Positions 1-11,170 of a stretch of 60,812 bases of DNA are shown here, in pieces (within the stretch, counting starts at the first letter, position 1; each line of letters opens with the position of its first letter). Source of the stretch: Gloeophyllum trabeum ATCC 11539. Its lineage: Eukaryota; Basidiomycota; Agaricomycetes; Gloeophyllales; Gloeophyllaceae. A model generated the notes under the pieces. The model did not search any database, was not told the origin of the DNA, and saw only the letters and a list, made by a program, of their open reading frames with translations. A program made the translations under genes and the position numbers. The stretch is from contig NW_006920430.1 in assembly GCF_000344685.1 (NCBI RefSeq), forward strand, positions 227,429 through 288,240, written 5' to 3'.

Positions 1-1367
1 TACAGCGGCTTTTGCCGCTCACATGATGTGTGGCGGGACGCTCGCGGGACGCAGACGGGCCGCAAGCGGGCCGCAAGCGGGCCGTCGGCGGGGCGATTAC
101 CTGCGGGTCTGCAGAGAATATGATATTTAGAGAGGCATTCCGAGTAAGATCAGAAGGCATAACAAAGTCTCAAATTTTTGAATCCCTTTGTGCTTGCAGC
201 TGCTTATTGTATATTGTTTTCTATTCTGCTGGACGTGAAGATATGAAGTTTAGTGGCTGTTCAAAGTTCGGTCAGAATAATATACTCTGCTTATGTATTT
301 TAGATATACCCAAATATCGAACACTATTTGCCATTTATAGTAACTCTATGTAGGAATATGTATTTTACATTGAGAGACAACTTCCCGGATATGATTATAT
401 TCCTTTTTCTGAATGTGCTTTACTAAGGCGTAGGAATATTAATAAGCGACATGGCGTTCAGCTACCGGTTTCGGTCGGCACCGAAGTTTCGGTTGGCCGT
501 TGTGAAGGGAAAATGCGGAATGTTCCGCCGTATTAAATTTAGTGTGATGTTTCGCACGCCACATGCAAGGATGTTGGCATTTCCCGTTTGCCGCAACTAC
601 ACCAATATGAACCTGCTAAACTGGTTGAAAGCGGGTTATGGGCTCTGCTCTGCATGCAAAAGATTAGCATTGGCGTTAAGATACATCATAGAGCCCACTA
701 CGTCCACTTAGATCCTGGTTAGTATACCACAGGCACGAAATAATAGTTGTACCCAGCTGCCCAGGCCCTCAGCCACCATAAATACTGTGACTACTGACCA
801 AATTACCGTCACAACAGTCAGTTGGTCATTCCCACGGTATTAACGTAGTATTAACGTAGTCACTGACAACCCTGATATTCATGCCATCCTCCCCTTTCTC
901 CTTCGACGGAGGCGCCTGTTGGATATACGTAGCGCACCAAGCAGCCATGAAGGCCGGAGGTACCAATACCAGCGGCCGCCGTCGGCGCAAAAGCAAAGAC
1001 GGTCTATGTCGCTAGATCTGTCGGAATCAGTACTCAGTACTCAGTCCCGACGGTCTTGTGACAGACGTCTCTGGTCAGCTTTGCGACCGAATCCTGGGGC
1101 AGCAAGCCGCCTGGCCTGGGGCCGATAGGTGCTGCAGACTGCCAGGTTAGTAGGCAGCTTGAACATGCTTCACGGAGCCGGCGCACAGTGCAATGCTCGC
1201 GACGCGACGAAGGCGGGATTTCCACATTTGGAGCGGGTCGCGATCGGGGTGGCTGCACTTCACACGCCCCTCGAAGCTCTCTATATTGCATTCGGGTCCT
1301 AGGGAGGATCATCACGGATCCTCTAACAATTACAAGTATATTCTAACAATCCAACCCCCATCTCTAC
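1..1367. other. Region without a supported gene
   Basis: No exon chain or protein family could be recognised on either strand. The first 100 bases are GC-rich and carry three near-identical 11-bp units (ccgcaagcggg type, about 55-90). The part from 120 to 720 is AT-rich, and its open frames lack codon bias or recognisable motifs. Confidence 0.5.
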
Positions 1368-2256
1368 TCAAAACTTAACCCGGCTCAAATACTCCCAGAA
1401 CTGCTTCCCTTGGATCCGCGCAACCTCGAGCTCGAGCTCAGACGGCTGTCTCGACCCGTCCCCGCCCGCAAACGTACCCGCACCCCAGGGAGAGCCACCG
1501 CGCACCTCCGACATGTTCGTCAGCTGCCCGAACGCGTTCTTGTACCCGAGCGGGACGTAGATGATCCCGTGGTGCGCGAACGTCGACATCGCCGCGATGG
1601 CCGTCGACTCCTGCCCGCCGCCGGGGGACGCGGTGGAGATGAAGAGCCCCGCGTACTTGCCCGCGAGCCCGCCGGTCGCCCAGAGCTGGCCGGTGGCGTC
1701 CCAGAAGGCCTGCACGTCGCGAGTCAGCAGGTGAGCACACATCCGGCCTGTCTTATACCGACTCCACTCACCTTCAGCTGCGCGGGGAAGTTCCCGTAGC
1801 GTGTGGGGATACCGAAGAGGAAGGCGTCGAAGGTGGCGAGCTCGGCGGGGCTGATGATCGGGTAGCTAGGCTTGGGAGGAGCATGCATCTTCGCGAGCAC
1901 CTCGCCCGGCAGGGTCTCCGGGACTCTGCACCATAGTTATTCTATACTGATCCCCGCCATAAAGCCAGAGTAACGTACTGGTAGATGGTCGCTTTACCCC
2001 CGGCCGACTCAAGGCCTGCCTTGACGCCTTCGGCCACTGGAAAGATATGTCAATGTGGTGCTTACAACGAGTGCGCAGACGTAAGCAATTGGCGACGTTA
2101 TGCTGACAGTCGCCTCCGACATCTCTCCCTGCCCATTCCCTGCCTCATGCTCCTCCGCACACCATACTCCGCATGCGACCCACTGACAAAACACTCACTT
2201 TTGGCAATATGGCCATACATCGAATAGATTACGATGGCGACTTTTGGGGAAGACAT
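1368..2256 (-). CDS. NAD(P)H:quinone oxidoreductase, WrbA/flavodoxin-like (copy 1)
   Basis: Flavoprotein of the WrbA/Pst2/Obr1 family, which reduces quinones by two electrons using FMN and NAD(P)H and protects against redox-cycling quinones (family knowledge). Four exons read on the minus strand: 2199-2256, 1979-2036, 1772-1925 and 1368-1709. Their lengths (58, 58, 154, 342) sum to 204 codons without a frame break. The start [19 protein letters not shown] is the FMN-phosphate-binding loop of the fold. [12 protein letters not shown] and the [10 protein letters not shown] segment are further family signatures. Exons 2-4 have the same lengths as in the divergent paralogue at 4.4-5.3 kb, so the two are duplicates. 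Unlike that copy, no N-terminal extension was found upstream of the ATG. The sequence is intact, with conservative substitutions relative to copy 2. Family assignment is secure; the physiological quinone is not known. Confidence 0.93.
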
Positions 2257-3158
2257 AGCTGATTCGAGTTCTGGTACGCGATTCTCTTCAGAGGCGAGTT
2301 TACAGGGATGGGCGTTGTAGGTCAGGATGATGCAAGAGGTTGGGGCGAGGAGGCGCCCTTTTGTACCCGCCCTCTCGATCTCCGGGAACCTCCATGAAAG
2401 CAGCCTAGACGTATGTCATGCCGTCAGAATCATTTACTACGCTCGTCGTTCAAAGCGGTCACCGAGGGGCTGAATATTAGCACAGGCTGAGTTGCACAGT
2501 TGATCGCGACGCTCTAATTAGCTTACGTCTATCCCATTTCGTGATGTTGACTCGAGCTTGATCGCAGACAGATTTGGAACCTTACGAGTTGGTGTTGACG
2601 TGAGCCTTACTTACCCGTGTTTGTGGCATTTTCAGCCACAGTAAAGCGGTCCCCGCCATCTGGAAGTTCAGGTAGTCTGAACTGACAGCGAGAATACGGT
2701 TATAATGATAATGTCTCCAGAATAGATACCAGGATCTTGACACTAGCCTATCATAGATACCACTGTCGACTAGTACGAGCCGGTGTAAAGATAAGATGTC
2801 ATGAATACCATCACTCAAAGACCTCCCGGCATTTGTCGCGCAGCTCATCCGAAGACAGTTTATCCCGAACCGCGCGCATCGACTAGGAAGTGATGCATGA
2901 GCCTGAGGAGCTTTCGCAGGGCACCGAGATGCATGAAAGTCGGCCGCGGAATTTAGCACAGATAATATTTTCAAGTTGAAGTTGAACTTCAAGGTGTCAT
3001 CACCAAGTGGATAGCAACTCGCGCTGGTTAGGGTTGGATGTATGAGGCCATCCACAGCAAGTGGATGCTAAATCAAACGTCAGAACTAACCCAGGTTACG
3101 ACACTCAAACGAGGCTTCAACGCCGTCGATTTCAAACCTCCCCCTGCATTTCGATGTG
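2257..3158. other. Shared upstream region of copy 1, no gene
   Basis: This is the left part of the intergenic space between the two divergent quinone reductase genes. It has no recognisable coding exon. Open frames here, such as one at 2582-3055 minus, have no motif, no intron pattern and mixed codon usage. Confidence 0.4.
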
Positions 3159-3966
3159 AACACTTGTCGGAAAAATCAGAAAAGCATGATATTGCTATAC
3201 AATGCCAGATAATGCACTGATAAGTCAATCAGGTTCGAGGAGAGTTATCGGGTTCAGAAATGATCGAAAAGCGCATGTAAGCCTCCGTCAGGCTGATCAG
3301 GCCTGACGGGGGTTACAAGCCATTATAAGGCATGATAAGCCCGGATAAGGCCATGAGTCCCAGAAATGAGAAAAGGAGGAGCCACTCACGCCACCTGATG
3401 GTCATCGACACCACCATCTAAGACGTCACTTTAATACAGGTACTTCGACTTTGATTCGAACGAGCGGCCTTCAGTTGAACAATGATGATATATGTAAAGA
3501 CTAACGATATAACTACTACACTACGCAACAACAGTTGTGTGGGTCTCACATTGGTATATATACATCATACATACTGCCTTACCGGGCGACTCGTAATGAC
3601 TGCAGCTGGACTTGGATACCGTCGCTCGCGCTCACGTCCTCTGACGTATAGACGTACGGCTCTTGTAGATTTCGCCATAACTTTAGACTTAGACTATAAT
3701 GCTACTGTAGTCAACATGCCACCTTTAAGACACTCAACCCATGTAAAGGCTACGACCGTATTTCAAGATGTTTCCGACGTACAGGATCTATGTATACTAC
3801 AGAATTCCTGTGATATTACAGCACCACCAGAAGCCCCGACCTAATCCAAACCTGACAACACCTGATAAGGGCTTATCAGCCTTGAAACATATCATTATAA
3901 TGCCTGATCAGTCCGTCAGGTTCTGTCAGGGCTTATCAGTCTTTTCCAGATTTTCCGACATGTTTC
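3159..3966. mobile_element. Non-autonomous TIR DNA transposon candidate
   Basis: The left end (from 3161) reads cttgtcggaaaaatcagaaa. The right end (to about 3964), read on the other strand, is catgtcggaaaatctggaaa, so the ends are imperfect inverted repeats. Just inside both ends lie multiple copies of short words around tgataag and ctgatcagg in both orientations, such as 3215-3350 and 3855-3940, as is common in subterminal regions bound by a transposase. The interior of about 600 bp has no transposase coding. Length is near 800 bp. No clear target-site duplication was found, so the superfamily is unassigned; a CACTA-like origin is possible because the left end begins cactt. Confidence 0.55.
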
Positions 3967-4419
3967 GTTACAGGCGGTCTTGACATACAAGACTTACGTT
4001 CGAGAGTCAAGCGAGACTTTTCGAGACAGCTGAGTGCACGCTGACCGCGACTGCACGTCCTCCGTTACCCCTCGATCGTTCTCGAAAGCTCACCTCCTTT
4101 CGCCCGCGAGCGTTTTCTGCCTAAACCGGCAGTCCCGAAGTCTAAGCCAAGCCAAAACAGATCAACCGCCAGAAGAAACGGCCAAATATAGCAGTCAACC
4201 GTCATACTTAGCTGACGCGACCGTGCTTACGTGCTGATTCAGCTCTATTTCCAAGCACGCTGTGGCTGTAGCTGCAGGAGCCCATTCCCTTCGCGGGCCA
4301 TGTCGTCTCACGAACGCCCGTTTCCATTGCTTTCCCGGGGCGCGATAAAAGGCAATTGGCGGGGGGCACTGATGATTGCGCGATAATCCGCTGCAGGATA
4401 AAAGGGCACCGCACCGCGA
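3967..4419. other. Promoter region of quinone reductase copy 2
   Basis: Between the transposon end and the start of copy 2. It contains a cgataaaag-like AT patch near 4346 and another at 4396, about 75 and 25 bases before the chosen ATG. No coding exon is recognised. Confidence 0.35.
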
Positions 4420-5331
4420 ATGTGCTTTCCATCGAGACGCCAAAAGGCCAACTTCACCGACGACGAGCAGAAACAGCCCGCCTCCTCCAACTCGAAACCC
4501 CCCGCTGCTGCTTCTACTGCCCCCGCTGCACCTGCCGTGATGTCTTCTCCAAAGGTCGCTATTGTTATCTACTCGCTGTACGGCCACATCGCCAAGCGTG
4601 AGTAACCCCCTGTGCTATACTTGCCCTCGTTCTCGCGCTGATCGTCCATCTGCTATAGTCGCCGAGGCTGTCAAGTCCGGTATCGAGAGCGCTGGCGGCA
4701 AGGCCCAGATCTTCCAGTGAGTATATGCACCGATTGCATTCGAGAGAGGGGGGATACTGACGACGACGCCAGGGTCCCCGAGACGCTGTCCGAGGACATC
4801 CTGAAGCTCCTCCACGCCCCGCCCAAGCCCGACTACCCGATCATCACGCCCGAGCAGCTCGCCACCTTCGACGCCTTCCTCATCGGCATCCCCACGCGGT
4901 ACGGCAACTTCCCCGCGCAGTGGAAGGTACGCACGCCCGCATCTAATCTTATCAGAGCCCTCCCACTCACCCTTCCTCGCTGCACACAGGCCTTCTGGGA
5001 CGCCACCGGCCAGCTCTGGGCGACCGGCGCGCTCGCGGGCAAGTACGCCGGGCTGTTCGTCTCCACCGCGTCCCCCGGCGGCGGGCAGGAGTCCACCGCG
5101 ATCGCGGCGATGTCCACCTTCGCCCACCACGGCCTCATCTACGTCCCCCTCGGCTACAAGCACACCTTCGCGCAGCTCACCAACCTCAATGAGCTCCGCG
5201 GCGGTTCCCCGTGGGGCGCCGGCACCTTCGCCGGCGGTGACGGCTCCCGCCAGCCCACGCCCCTCGAGCTCGAGGTTGCCACCATCCAGGGCAAGACTTT
5301 CTACGAGACCGTCTCCAAGGTCAAGTTCTAA
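4420..5331 (+). CDS. NAD(P)H:quinone oxidoreductase, WrbA/flavodoxin-like (copy 2)
   Basis: Second WrbA/Pst2-type flavin quinone reductase. Exons 4420-4597, 4659-4716, 4773-4926 and 4990-5331 give 732 nt, or 243 residues. Introns are 61, 56 and 63 nt with GT-AG ends. The flavodoxin core starts with [19 protein letters not shown] at codon 41. The upstream in-frame ATG at 4420 adds a basic, then Ala/Pro-rich, 40-residue leader beginning [16 protein letters not shown]. Leaders of this style occur on many basidiomycete homologues, so I prefer the long start; the alternative start is 4540. The leader has a Cys at position 2 and a basic cluster, which could favour membrane association (inference). 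Exons 2-4 equal those of copy 1 in length. Codon usage is strongly C-ending, typical of a well-expressed gene. It converges on TRM44, whose stop lies 268 bp downstream. Confidence 0.95.
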
Positions 5332-5598
5332 GCGATGGGGTGTAGAGGTTGACGATCGCATGTATAGAAGGACTGTAACAACTTAATCATATATCGCACC
5401 ATTGATTGTATGTATATTCTTACAATGCATTTTTGATTCGAATCAGCTATAGAGTGGGCGCTGGCTATTCGTGAAGGAACGTCGTGACGACACGGTTCGA
5501 CTGGCGATGACAGAGCACGTACTTGCGTTCAAGTCGCGCTCAAGCGGGTAGGGTGAGGCCACAACATTTTCGAGTGTCGAAAGACGGTAGCGATCGCA

Positions 5599-7405
5599 CT
5601 AATGATCTCCAGCTTTGCCCTCCGGCCGTCTAGTCTTAAACACCGCTCTATTCCTCACTTCATCTACAATCCTCCTCGCATTCTCCACGCCCTCCCCCTC
5701 ACCACCTTTCCGCCTGCCTACCCAATTCTCAGCACGCCTCACCCAACCGGGGCGCAGACCACAGCCCACTCACCTACAATCGCCCAATTTCGCGTGCTCG
5801 GTATCCTCAGCGCATCGCACTCCACCTCCCACCCACACCACGCACTCAGCGCCGCGAGCCAAATCCGGTACGCCGCGTACGCGCTCGTATTATTCCCGTC
5901 CGCGCCGAGCCCCAACTCCTCCGCGAACCGCGAATCGTGCGCCGGCACCGGGAACAGCGCCGCCTTCGCCGCCGACCGCGTGAAGCGCGCGTCGAACGCC
6001 CACGCGCAGCACGGGATGCTGAGGTACCCCGCCGCGCCGCTGAGGGCGGCGAGCACGGGCACCCAGGGCGACAGCTCGTCTGCGTGGTTGCCGATGAGGA
6101 AGACGCCGGGGGCGAGGTACGGGTCGCGCGCCGGGGAGGTGGGGTCGAGCGCGTGCACGTGCAGCGCGGCGCGCGTCGCGGGGGGGTAGTGCGACCAGGA
6201 GAGGCGCGCGCGCACGTCGACGCCGTGGCCGGCGTAGCCCTCGGCTGTGAGGATGTGCACGAGAAGCCCGTTCCCGCAGCTGATGGAAGTGAATAGAGTG
6301 AGTTGATGATCAAAAGGGTTGAAGGCTGTACGTGCCCCAAGTCGAGGAATCCTCCGGGAGGGCGAGGCCAGTCGTCCCATGGTCTGTCACTTTCCACATT
6401 CACCTTCTCCACATTCTCGGTCGGAGCTGTGGCAGACGCAAACGTGTCTTTCCACAACAGCATCAAATACGTCGCAATACCAATATCCTGTCGAGGCTCA
6501 GTCAAAACCGAGCGTCTCTGTAGCCACTCTCTCATAACTGACCTCGAAGACATGCTTCAGCGGATCCGTGCCCTCGCACCACTCGTCCACGCGCCACTTG
6601 TGTCTTTCCCTCATCACGAGGTAGAGGTCCTGGTACGCCTCTCTCGGCACAATCCTGTCATGCGCCATGCGCTTTTTGTAGTTACTCAGCGCGCCCCAGC
6701 CGTAGCGATGCAGCGTATCGAGCAGCGCAAGGCACGTGCGGTACAGTCTGCTGTTGAGCGCGATATCTGGTGGAGGGGAAGGGGAAGCGAGGGGGACGAC
6801 TTCGATTGAGAGCAGACCATGCGATCCTGGTGGGGAGGGGGACGGGATGTAGCGGAAGGCGAGGTGCGACACGGCGGGGTGGTAGTACGGGAGCGAGGTG
6901 CCGGGTGCGAGGAGGGGCGAAAGGACTAGCACCGATATCTGCTCACCGTGCTGCGGGCCTCCCGGGGCGCCTGGGTCCAGATCCAGCGCGTACATAGTGC
7001 ACAATTGCTCCAGGCCCGCATCCCGCCCGGGCCTTCGGGGCAACAGCTTGCGATGGACCGCTTTCGCTGCAGCGTAACCGTCCAGCGCCGGTACGGGCAG
7101 CGCAGGCGGGAACGGAGGGGCGTGCTCGGCGACGACTTCGGAGCGGAGGATGAGGGTCGAGTTGTACTCAGGGTGGTGGATGATTTGGGAAGTGGCGGTC
7201 TCAAACTGCCCTTGGTGAAGTCCGATCACTTCAGCTCGAGCGGGGATTCTGGACGACCGAGACTTACGAGGTCCATAGGGAAATCAGCAGAACATCTGAT
7301 TACCGGCGTCGTTTGCCCTATCCCGGTAAATTGTAGAGGGTGGAATGGGAGATCGCCTGCGTCACAAGGGATAGGCGTGAATGTAGGACGCGTAGGCTGG
7401 GCCAT
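5599..7405 (-). CDS. TRM44: tRNA(Ser) (uridine-44-2'-O)-methyltransferase, Trm44
   Basis: SAM-dependent enzyme making Um44 in tRNA-Ser (family knowledge). Five exons on the minus strand: 7268-7405, 6543-7205, 6336-6487, 5774-6279 and 5599-5645. They sum to 1506 nt, or 501 residues, in one frame. The N-terminal half is the Trm44-specific part. Residues about 267-320 contain EDIGIATYLMLLW and then the SAM motif GFLDLGCGNGLLVHIL, followed by GVFLIGNHADELSPWVPVLA and the family hallmark IPSTRNWAIV near the C-terminus. The third intron falls inside the SAM motif and needs a GC donor (GG|GCACGT), with acceptor cag before CTGCGGG, to restore DLGCGNG; a GT donor 4 bp downstream breaks the motif. The short last exon encodes VFKTRRPEGKAGDH. 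The start is the first ATG in frame with the exon-1 reading. The protein looks intact and has ordinary housekeeping character. Confidence 0.93.
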
Positions 7406-8167
7406 AACAAGGGGATAGTGACACAATTCGCGATGAATGCTGGGAGCTTTGGCGAGTTTGCCCCGAGTGACGCTCGCAGGGAACTTCAAGTCTTAGTGGA
7501 GGTTGTCCTCAATTCCAGTCAATCAAGCGTGTACTATAGTTACATACCGTCGAAAGAAAGACGCGATTCAGACTAGTAGTGCGCTGAGCTGGAGATATTT
7601 AGCGTTGCCCCAACTACAGACTGAGCGAATAGAGGCTATCAGTGTCAATCAGTCATCTACGCCATCCGGGGTGATAACCTTGGACGAACTTCAGCATAGG
7701 CCGCACTATGACACGGGACTATGCAGAGAGGACCTATTGCCAGCTGTTGGGAGTTCGAAACGTACACTCGTCGAATAAGAAATGAAAAAGGAAATGTCAA
7801 ATGACTGAGAGGCGACCACGCAGTTTCCCACGTTGTCGGAGGCCGTAGCAGAGAGCAGTGAGATGATTGACTGATCGCAGAATAGCCTCAGCACGCTTTC
7901 CGTCAAATGAATGGCAGACGATATATGAAGCAGGAGCAGAGATTCTATTATCCAACTACCCGAAATCCGTCACTTCCACATTATCGTATTTGGCAGGTAG
8001 TTAACCATATTATATAGGATATGCTGCGTACTTCACTCTGGATCTCCTATCGCAGTCCTGTGTCATTGTCTAGGCGGAGGAAATAGTATCTTAAAGCCAT
8101 TAAATGTCTATATACACTGCAGAGTGCCCCAAACTAGTCTACATGGTCTAAATCGCTAACATGCACA
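7406..8167. other. Intergenic, no gene seen
   Basis: Upstream of TRM44 and downstream of the next minus-strand gene. Moderately AT-rich from about 7900 to 8160. No exon, TIR or RNA gene was recognised. Confidence 0.4.
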
Positions 8168-8973
8168 TCATAGTCCGACACGAGTGAAGCAATATGAGCC
8201 AAAGATAAATGACAGAATCATCGCGAGAAGTAGGCCGTGGGGGGTGAACTCAACGGCCTGGTCCTTAGTAACCACATTCGACACTGTGTGCCGTTTTTCA
8301 GGGGCGGGCTCGTCAACAGCATCGAGCCACGCCGTCCCAAGGACAAACATATCCCTGTCAGGGAACAGCTCGGTGATATCACACGACACCCCCTCTGCCT
8401 CGAGCATATACCGTCTCTCGAGCTCCCTCTTCCCGCGCGCGTTGACCCGCGTCTGCACATCGAGGAGCGTGAACCTAGGCGACACGCGCATGTGGCGGAA
8501 GAGCTGCCCGATCGCGAACTTCTCGTCGAGGAAGAGGCGCTCGCACTCGGGCGAGGTGAGCACGACGCGAGAGGTCGCGACGCACACGATGCGCCCCGAG
8601 CAGAGGAGCTGGACCTGGCGGTCCTGCGTGATGGGGTGCTGCGGCGACGCGGGCGCGGAGCGCGGGGAGGTGCGTGCGGAGACGCATTCGACGGAGATGG
8701 GGCGCCCGAAGAAGCAGCTGGGGACGCGTCAGTGTCGTTTAGAATGGAACGCGTACAGAGATGGGGCTTACCTGAGAAGCCGCTGCAGGTCGCCCTGCGC
8801 TGCGAGCATGATGCGTTCGACGCCGGTCGTGTCATCTGGGCATTTTAGCTGAGAATTATCATTCGTCAGCGTGCGTTCAGCTCTCCGTAGATACAACGAA
8901 GACATACCTCGACGGAAGTAGTGGTTTTGCCGAAGGTGTCGAGGCTTCGCTGGGTGGTGGTCTTCACGCTCAT
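8168..8973 (-). CDS. Conserved unknown protein, chorismate-lyase/UTRA-like pattern, C-terminal TM anchor
   Basis: Three exons: 8908-8973, 8772-8848 and 8168-8717 (66+77+550 = 693 nt, 230 residues). The core after residue 25 reads VERIMLAAQGDLQRLLSCFF, then a strand-rich stretch with RQVQLLCSGRIVCVATSRVV, then EKFAIGQLFRHMRVSPRFTL and FVLGTAWLD. The order of a cargo-like strand with V-C-A-T-S, a loop, then I-G-Q-L-F-R resembles the chorismate lyase/UTRA-like fold, but this is a remote pattern match by eye and catalysis is not claimed. The last 25 residues (around GLLLAMILSFIFGSY) form one hydrophobic helix followed by a short tail, so the protein may be tail-anchored. Similar proteins appear to be widespread and uncharacterised in basidiomycetes (recollection, not checked). 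Confidence 0.72.
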
Positions 8974-9900
8974 GGCGAGGTCTGGGAGGGGCGTCAGAGG
9001 TGGATAATTCGTGTCCTTCTATCGCAGCACCACAGTGCATTTGAACTTTTCTGAGCTCCACCAATCCTACAGCAGGACGCGCACAAGCCAGTCGGAATGA
9101 GGGCACTGTGTGAGTGCCGGTGCCCGAGCTCGCCCGCATTCAATCATTTATGGTAATTGTTGGTGTTGACTCCGGATATTCAACGCCACTCTCCAGACGC
9201 ACTGAATACCTCGAATGGAATCTTTGCGTGCTTTCTCAGCCCGCTGTATCTCTGGTCGTCTCAAAACCTTGTGGGCTGTGCAGTATCTTCTACTCATCGT
9301 GGAGAATTGGCAATAACTACTCTTGTGGGGAGTAGAGCGCGCTCTGTTTGATCCTGCTCAAGAGAATCGCCGCAAGCTTGTCTATAGCGGGTTTTCAATA
9401 TACGAACATGGTCTACTTGCCTGCCTTATTACAAGCTATCACGCTGCGAGGCTGTATGTAGTCCTAGCAGTTCCTGGCACCGCGCTGCCACGGCGGCGCT
9501 CGACCGTCGCCTTATACGCACGCCCCGAGAGCCGACAGGTGTATGGTATGTCATGGTGGAAGATAAAAGAAGCGGTTGTCTATTCAATGTCCGTCCGCAA
9601 AGGATTCCGTGGCGTACCTCGGGCAGCGGACTTGGACCAATGGTGCGGCTTCGTATCATCCTTCTGCCGATCCTTCAGTCTCGTTTATTCGTCCGTTACT
9701 CTCGTTTGAGGCCTTCGACGGCTATGTTGCATAACGAGGTCATTTCCCGACGCCGCGGTGTTTGTTACTTCCTGATAAATTATGACCAATTCAGCTTGTG
9801 CCACGAACTTCGTACGTATTGTAGGTCCCAATAGAACGCTCATCACCGTAACAGGACTTCGCAGTACCATCCATGCTTGCTGCTTTACCAAGCTGATAGC
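8974..9900. other. Intergenic, no gene seen
   Basis: No recognisable exon. Open frames on both strands lack motifs. This segment separates the conserved TRM44 side from the rearranged block that starts near 9.9 kb. Confidence 0.4.
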
Positions 9901-9922
9901 GGCGCCAGTAGTGATCGCGACG

Positions 9923-10903
9923 TCAATCCTCGCCCGGGTTCGCTTCTACCGCGATACACAGCCTCTGGTTCCCTAGGCCCCGCAGGCGTCTTGGAGACAT
10001 GCTCCATACGAATTCCGCTCGCTCTGATTCTCTCAGAACTCGTCCCTCCCCTCCTCGCTGAACTCGTGGAATCTCTTTCGCCTCGTCTCGCTGGTGGCTG
10101 TAGAAGTTTGTGTCGCGGTTCATCTGGCTTACTTGGAAGTCCTCGGCCCTCTGGTCTCGAGAGTCGAGATATTCGTCGCTCTGCGATGCCAAGTACGCTT
10201 GCCATTGCCATCTGCGTTCCCAGGCGGCTTGGGCTTGCGCAAAGGCTTTCTCGCGGCTCGCTTCCTTCAGCAGGAATTCATGCTGCCGTCTTCTCATACC
10301 CTTGTGGAACATCGTCTTCGTGTTCTCTTGTGACTCTTTGAACGCTGTTTGCCATCCCTTCTCGCCATACGGGCTCTTCTCCAGACAATTCAGTCATGCG
10401 TAGCAGCGGTGTGATCCTCTTCCTCAGGCTCCTCACATCTCTTACTGGGAAGAGGATCGGTAATGTGAGTACGTTTTGTATGGCCTGGAAAAGGCGTCCT
10501 CAACCTGATCTGTTACTGACTCGACACGACTTGGAGGTACTCACAGTACATGTGACAGGCGACGATGATCTCCTGGCTCATCCGAGTGGTAAGAATGGCC
10601 CTCGCCCAGCCCATACGTCCGATTGCCAACGGTGATATTCTTGGTGCACGGTATAACTTTGACCCAACCATCTCGTGCGTGACATATCGTCCACGTTGGA
10701 GCTTTCATCTGTCGCATCGCCTCGGTTCTGCTCCCTGTATCTCTGCTTATCCAATATACGCTTTCGGATAGACACCGATGGCGCCTCTCTGAATCCAGAG
10801 ACGCGACTCCGTCCCGTGGGATGCCTCCATTGGTTTCGCGCAGAATCCATCCAGCCGCCAGTCCATGTGGCGCTGAACAACCTCGTCCAGGGTGTCCTGC
10901 ATT
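9923..10903 (-). pseudogene. Truncated coiled-coil family member (copy 1 of 3)
   Basis: Remnant of the Arg/Glu-rich coiled-coil family also found at 28.1-30.6 kb and 45.8-48.3 kb. On the minus strand, 10903-10750 encodes MQDTLDEVVQRHMDW, matching MQCTVDEVAERQIDW of copy 2, then loses the frame. The part around 10385-10150 encodes KGWQTAFKESQ, MRRRQHEFLLKEASREKAF and RDQRAEDFQ, matching the last exon of copies 2 and 3. After about 10100 the frame shifts and the C-terminal signature (SSWEQ...) is lost. The 5' two-thirds of the gene is missing: at 10903/10904 the sequence switches abruptly to an F-box fragment on the opposite strand. This is a relic, not a functional gene. Confidence 0.75.
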
Positions 10904-11170
10904 GTACTGGAGCCAGCCGCATTGAATCGCAGGATGGGGTGAACGAGTGGCAGGGTGTGCTCGAAGTGAGGCAGCTCGCAGGTGAGATGGGGAATCTCAA
11001 GCTGCTGCCTGCAGCGCCATCGCGGACGTACTTGGAATCACAGATGATATGGCTCAAAGTGCAGGGGGGCCAAACGCACTGTTCCGGTGAGCATATTCCG
11101 TACCTTTACTCGGTTACATTTAGTGCATTCACGATGGTGCCTGTCTCCGTGCGCTTCTTCGTCTGACTGC
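10904..11170 (+). pseudogene. F-box family 3' fragment (copy 0)
   Basis: Encodes VRQLAGEMGNLKLLPAAPSR at about 10965-11025, followed by a degraded version of the family's ECKKIWLEVQAGK segment and a splice donor (cggtgagc) at the same place as in intact copies. Everything upstream of the LEP segment is absent, and the left edge is the junction with the coiled-coil relic. The acceptor-like cag before aatgactcg near 11178 matches the final intron of the family. Confidence 0.75.

Noticed and set aside
4615..5361. 248-codon minus-strand frame
   Set aside because: Antisense of the quinone reductase copy 2; the plus strand has the matching exon chain.
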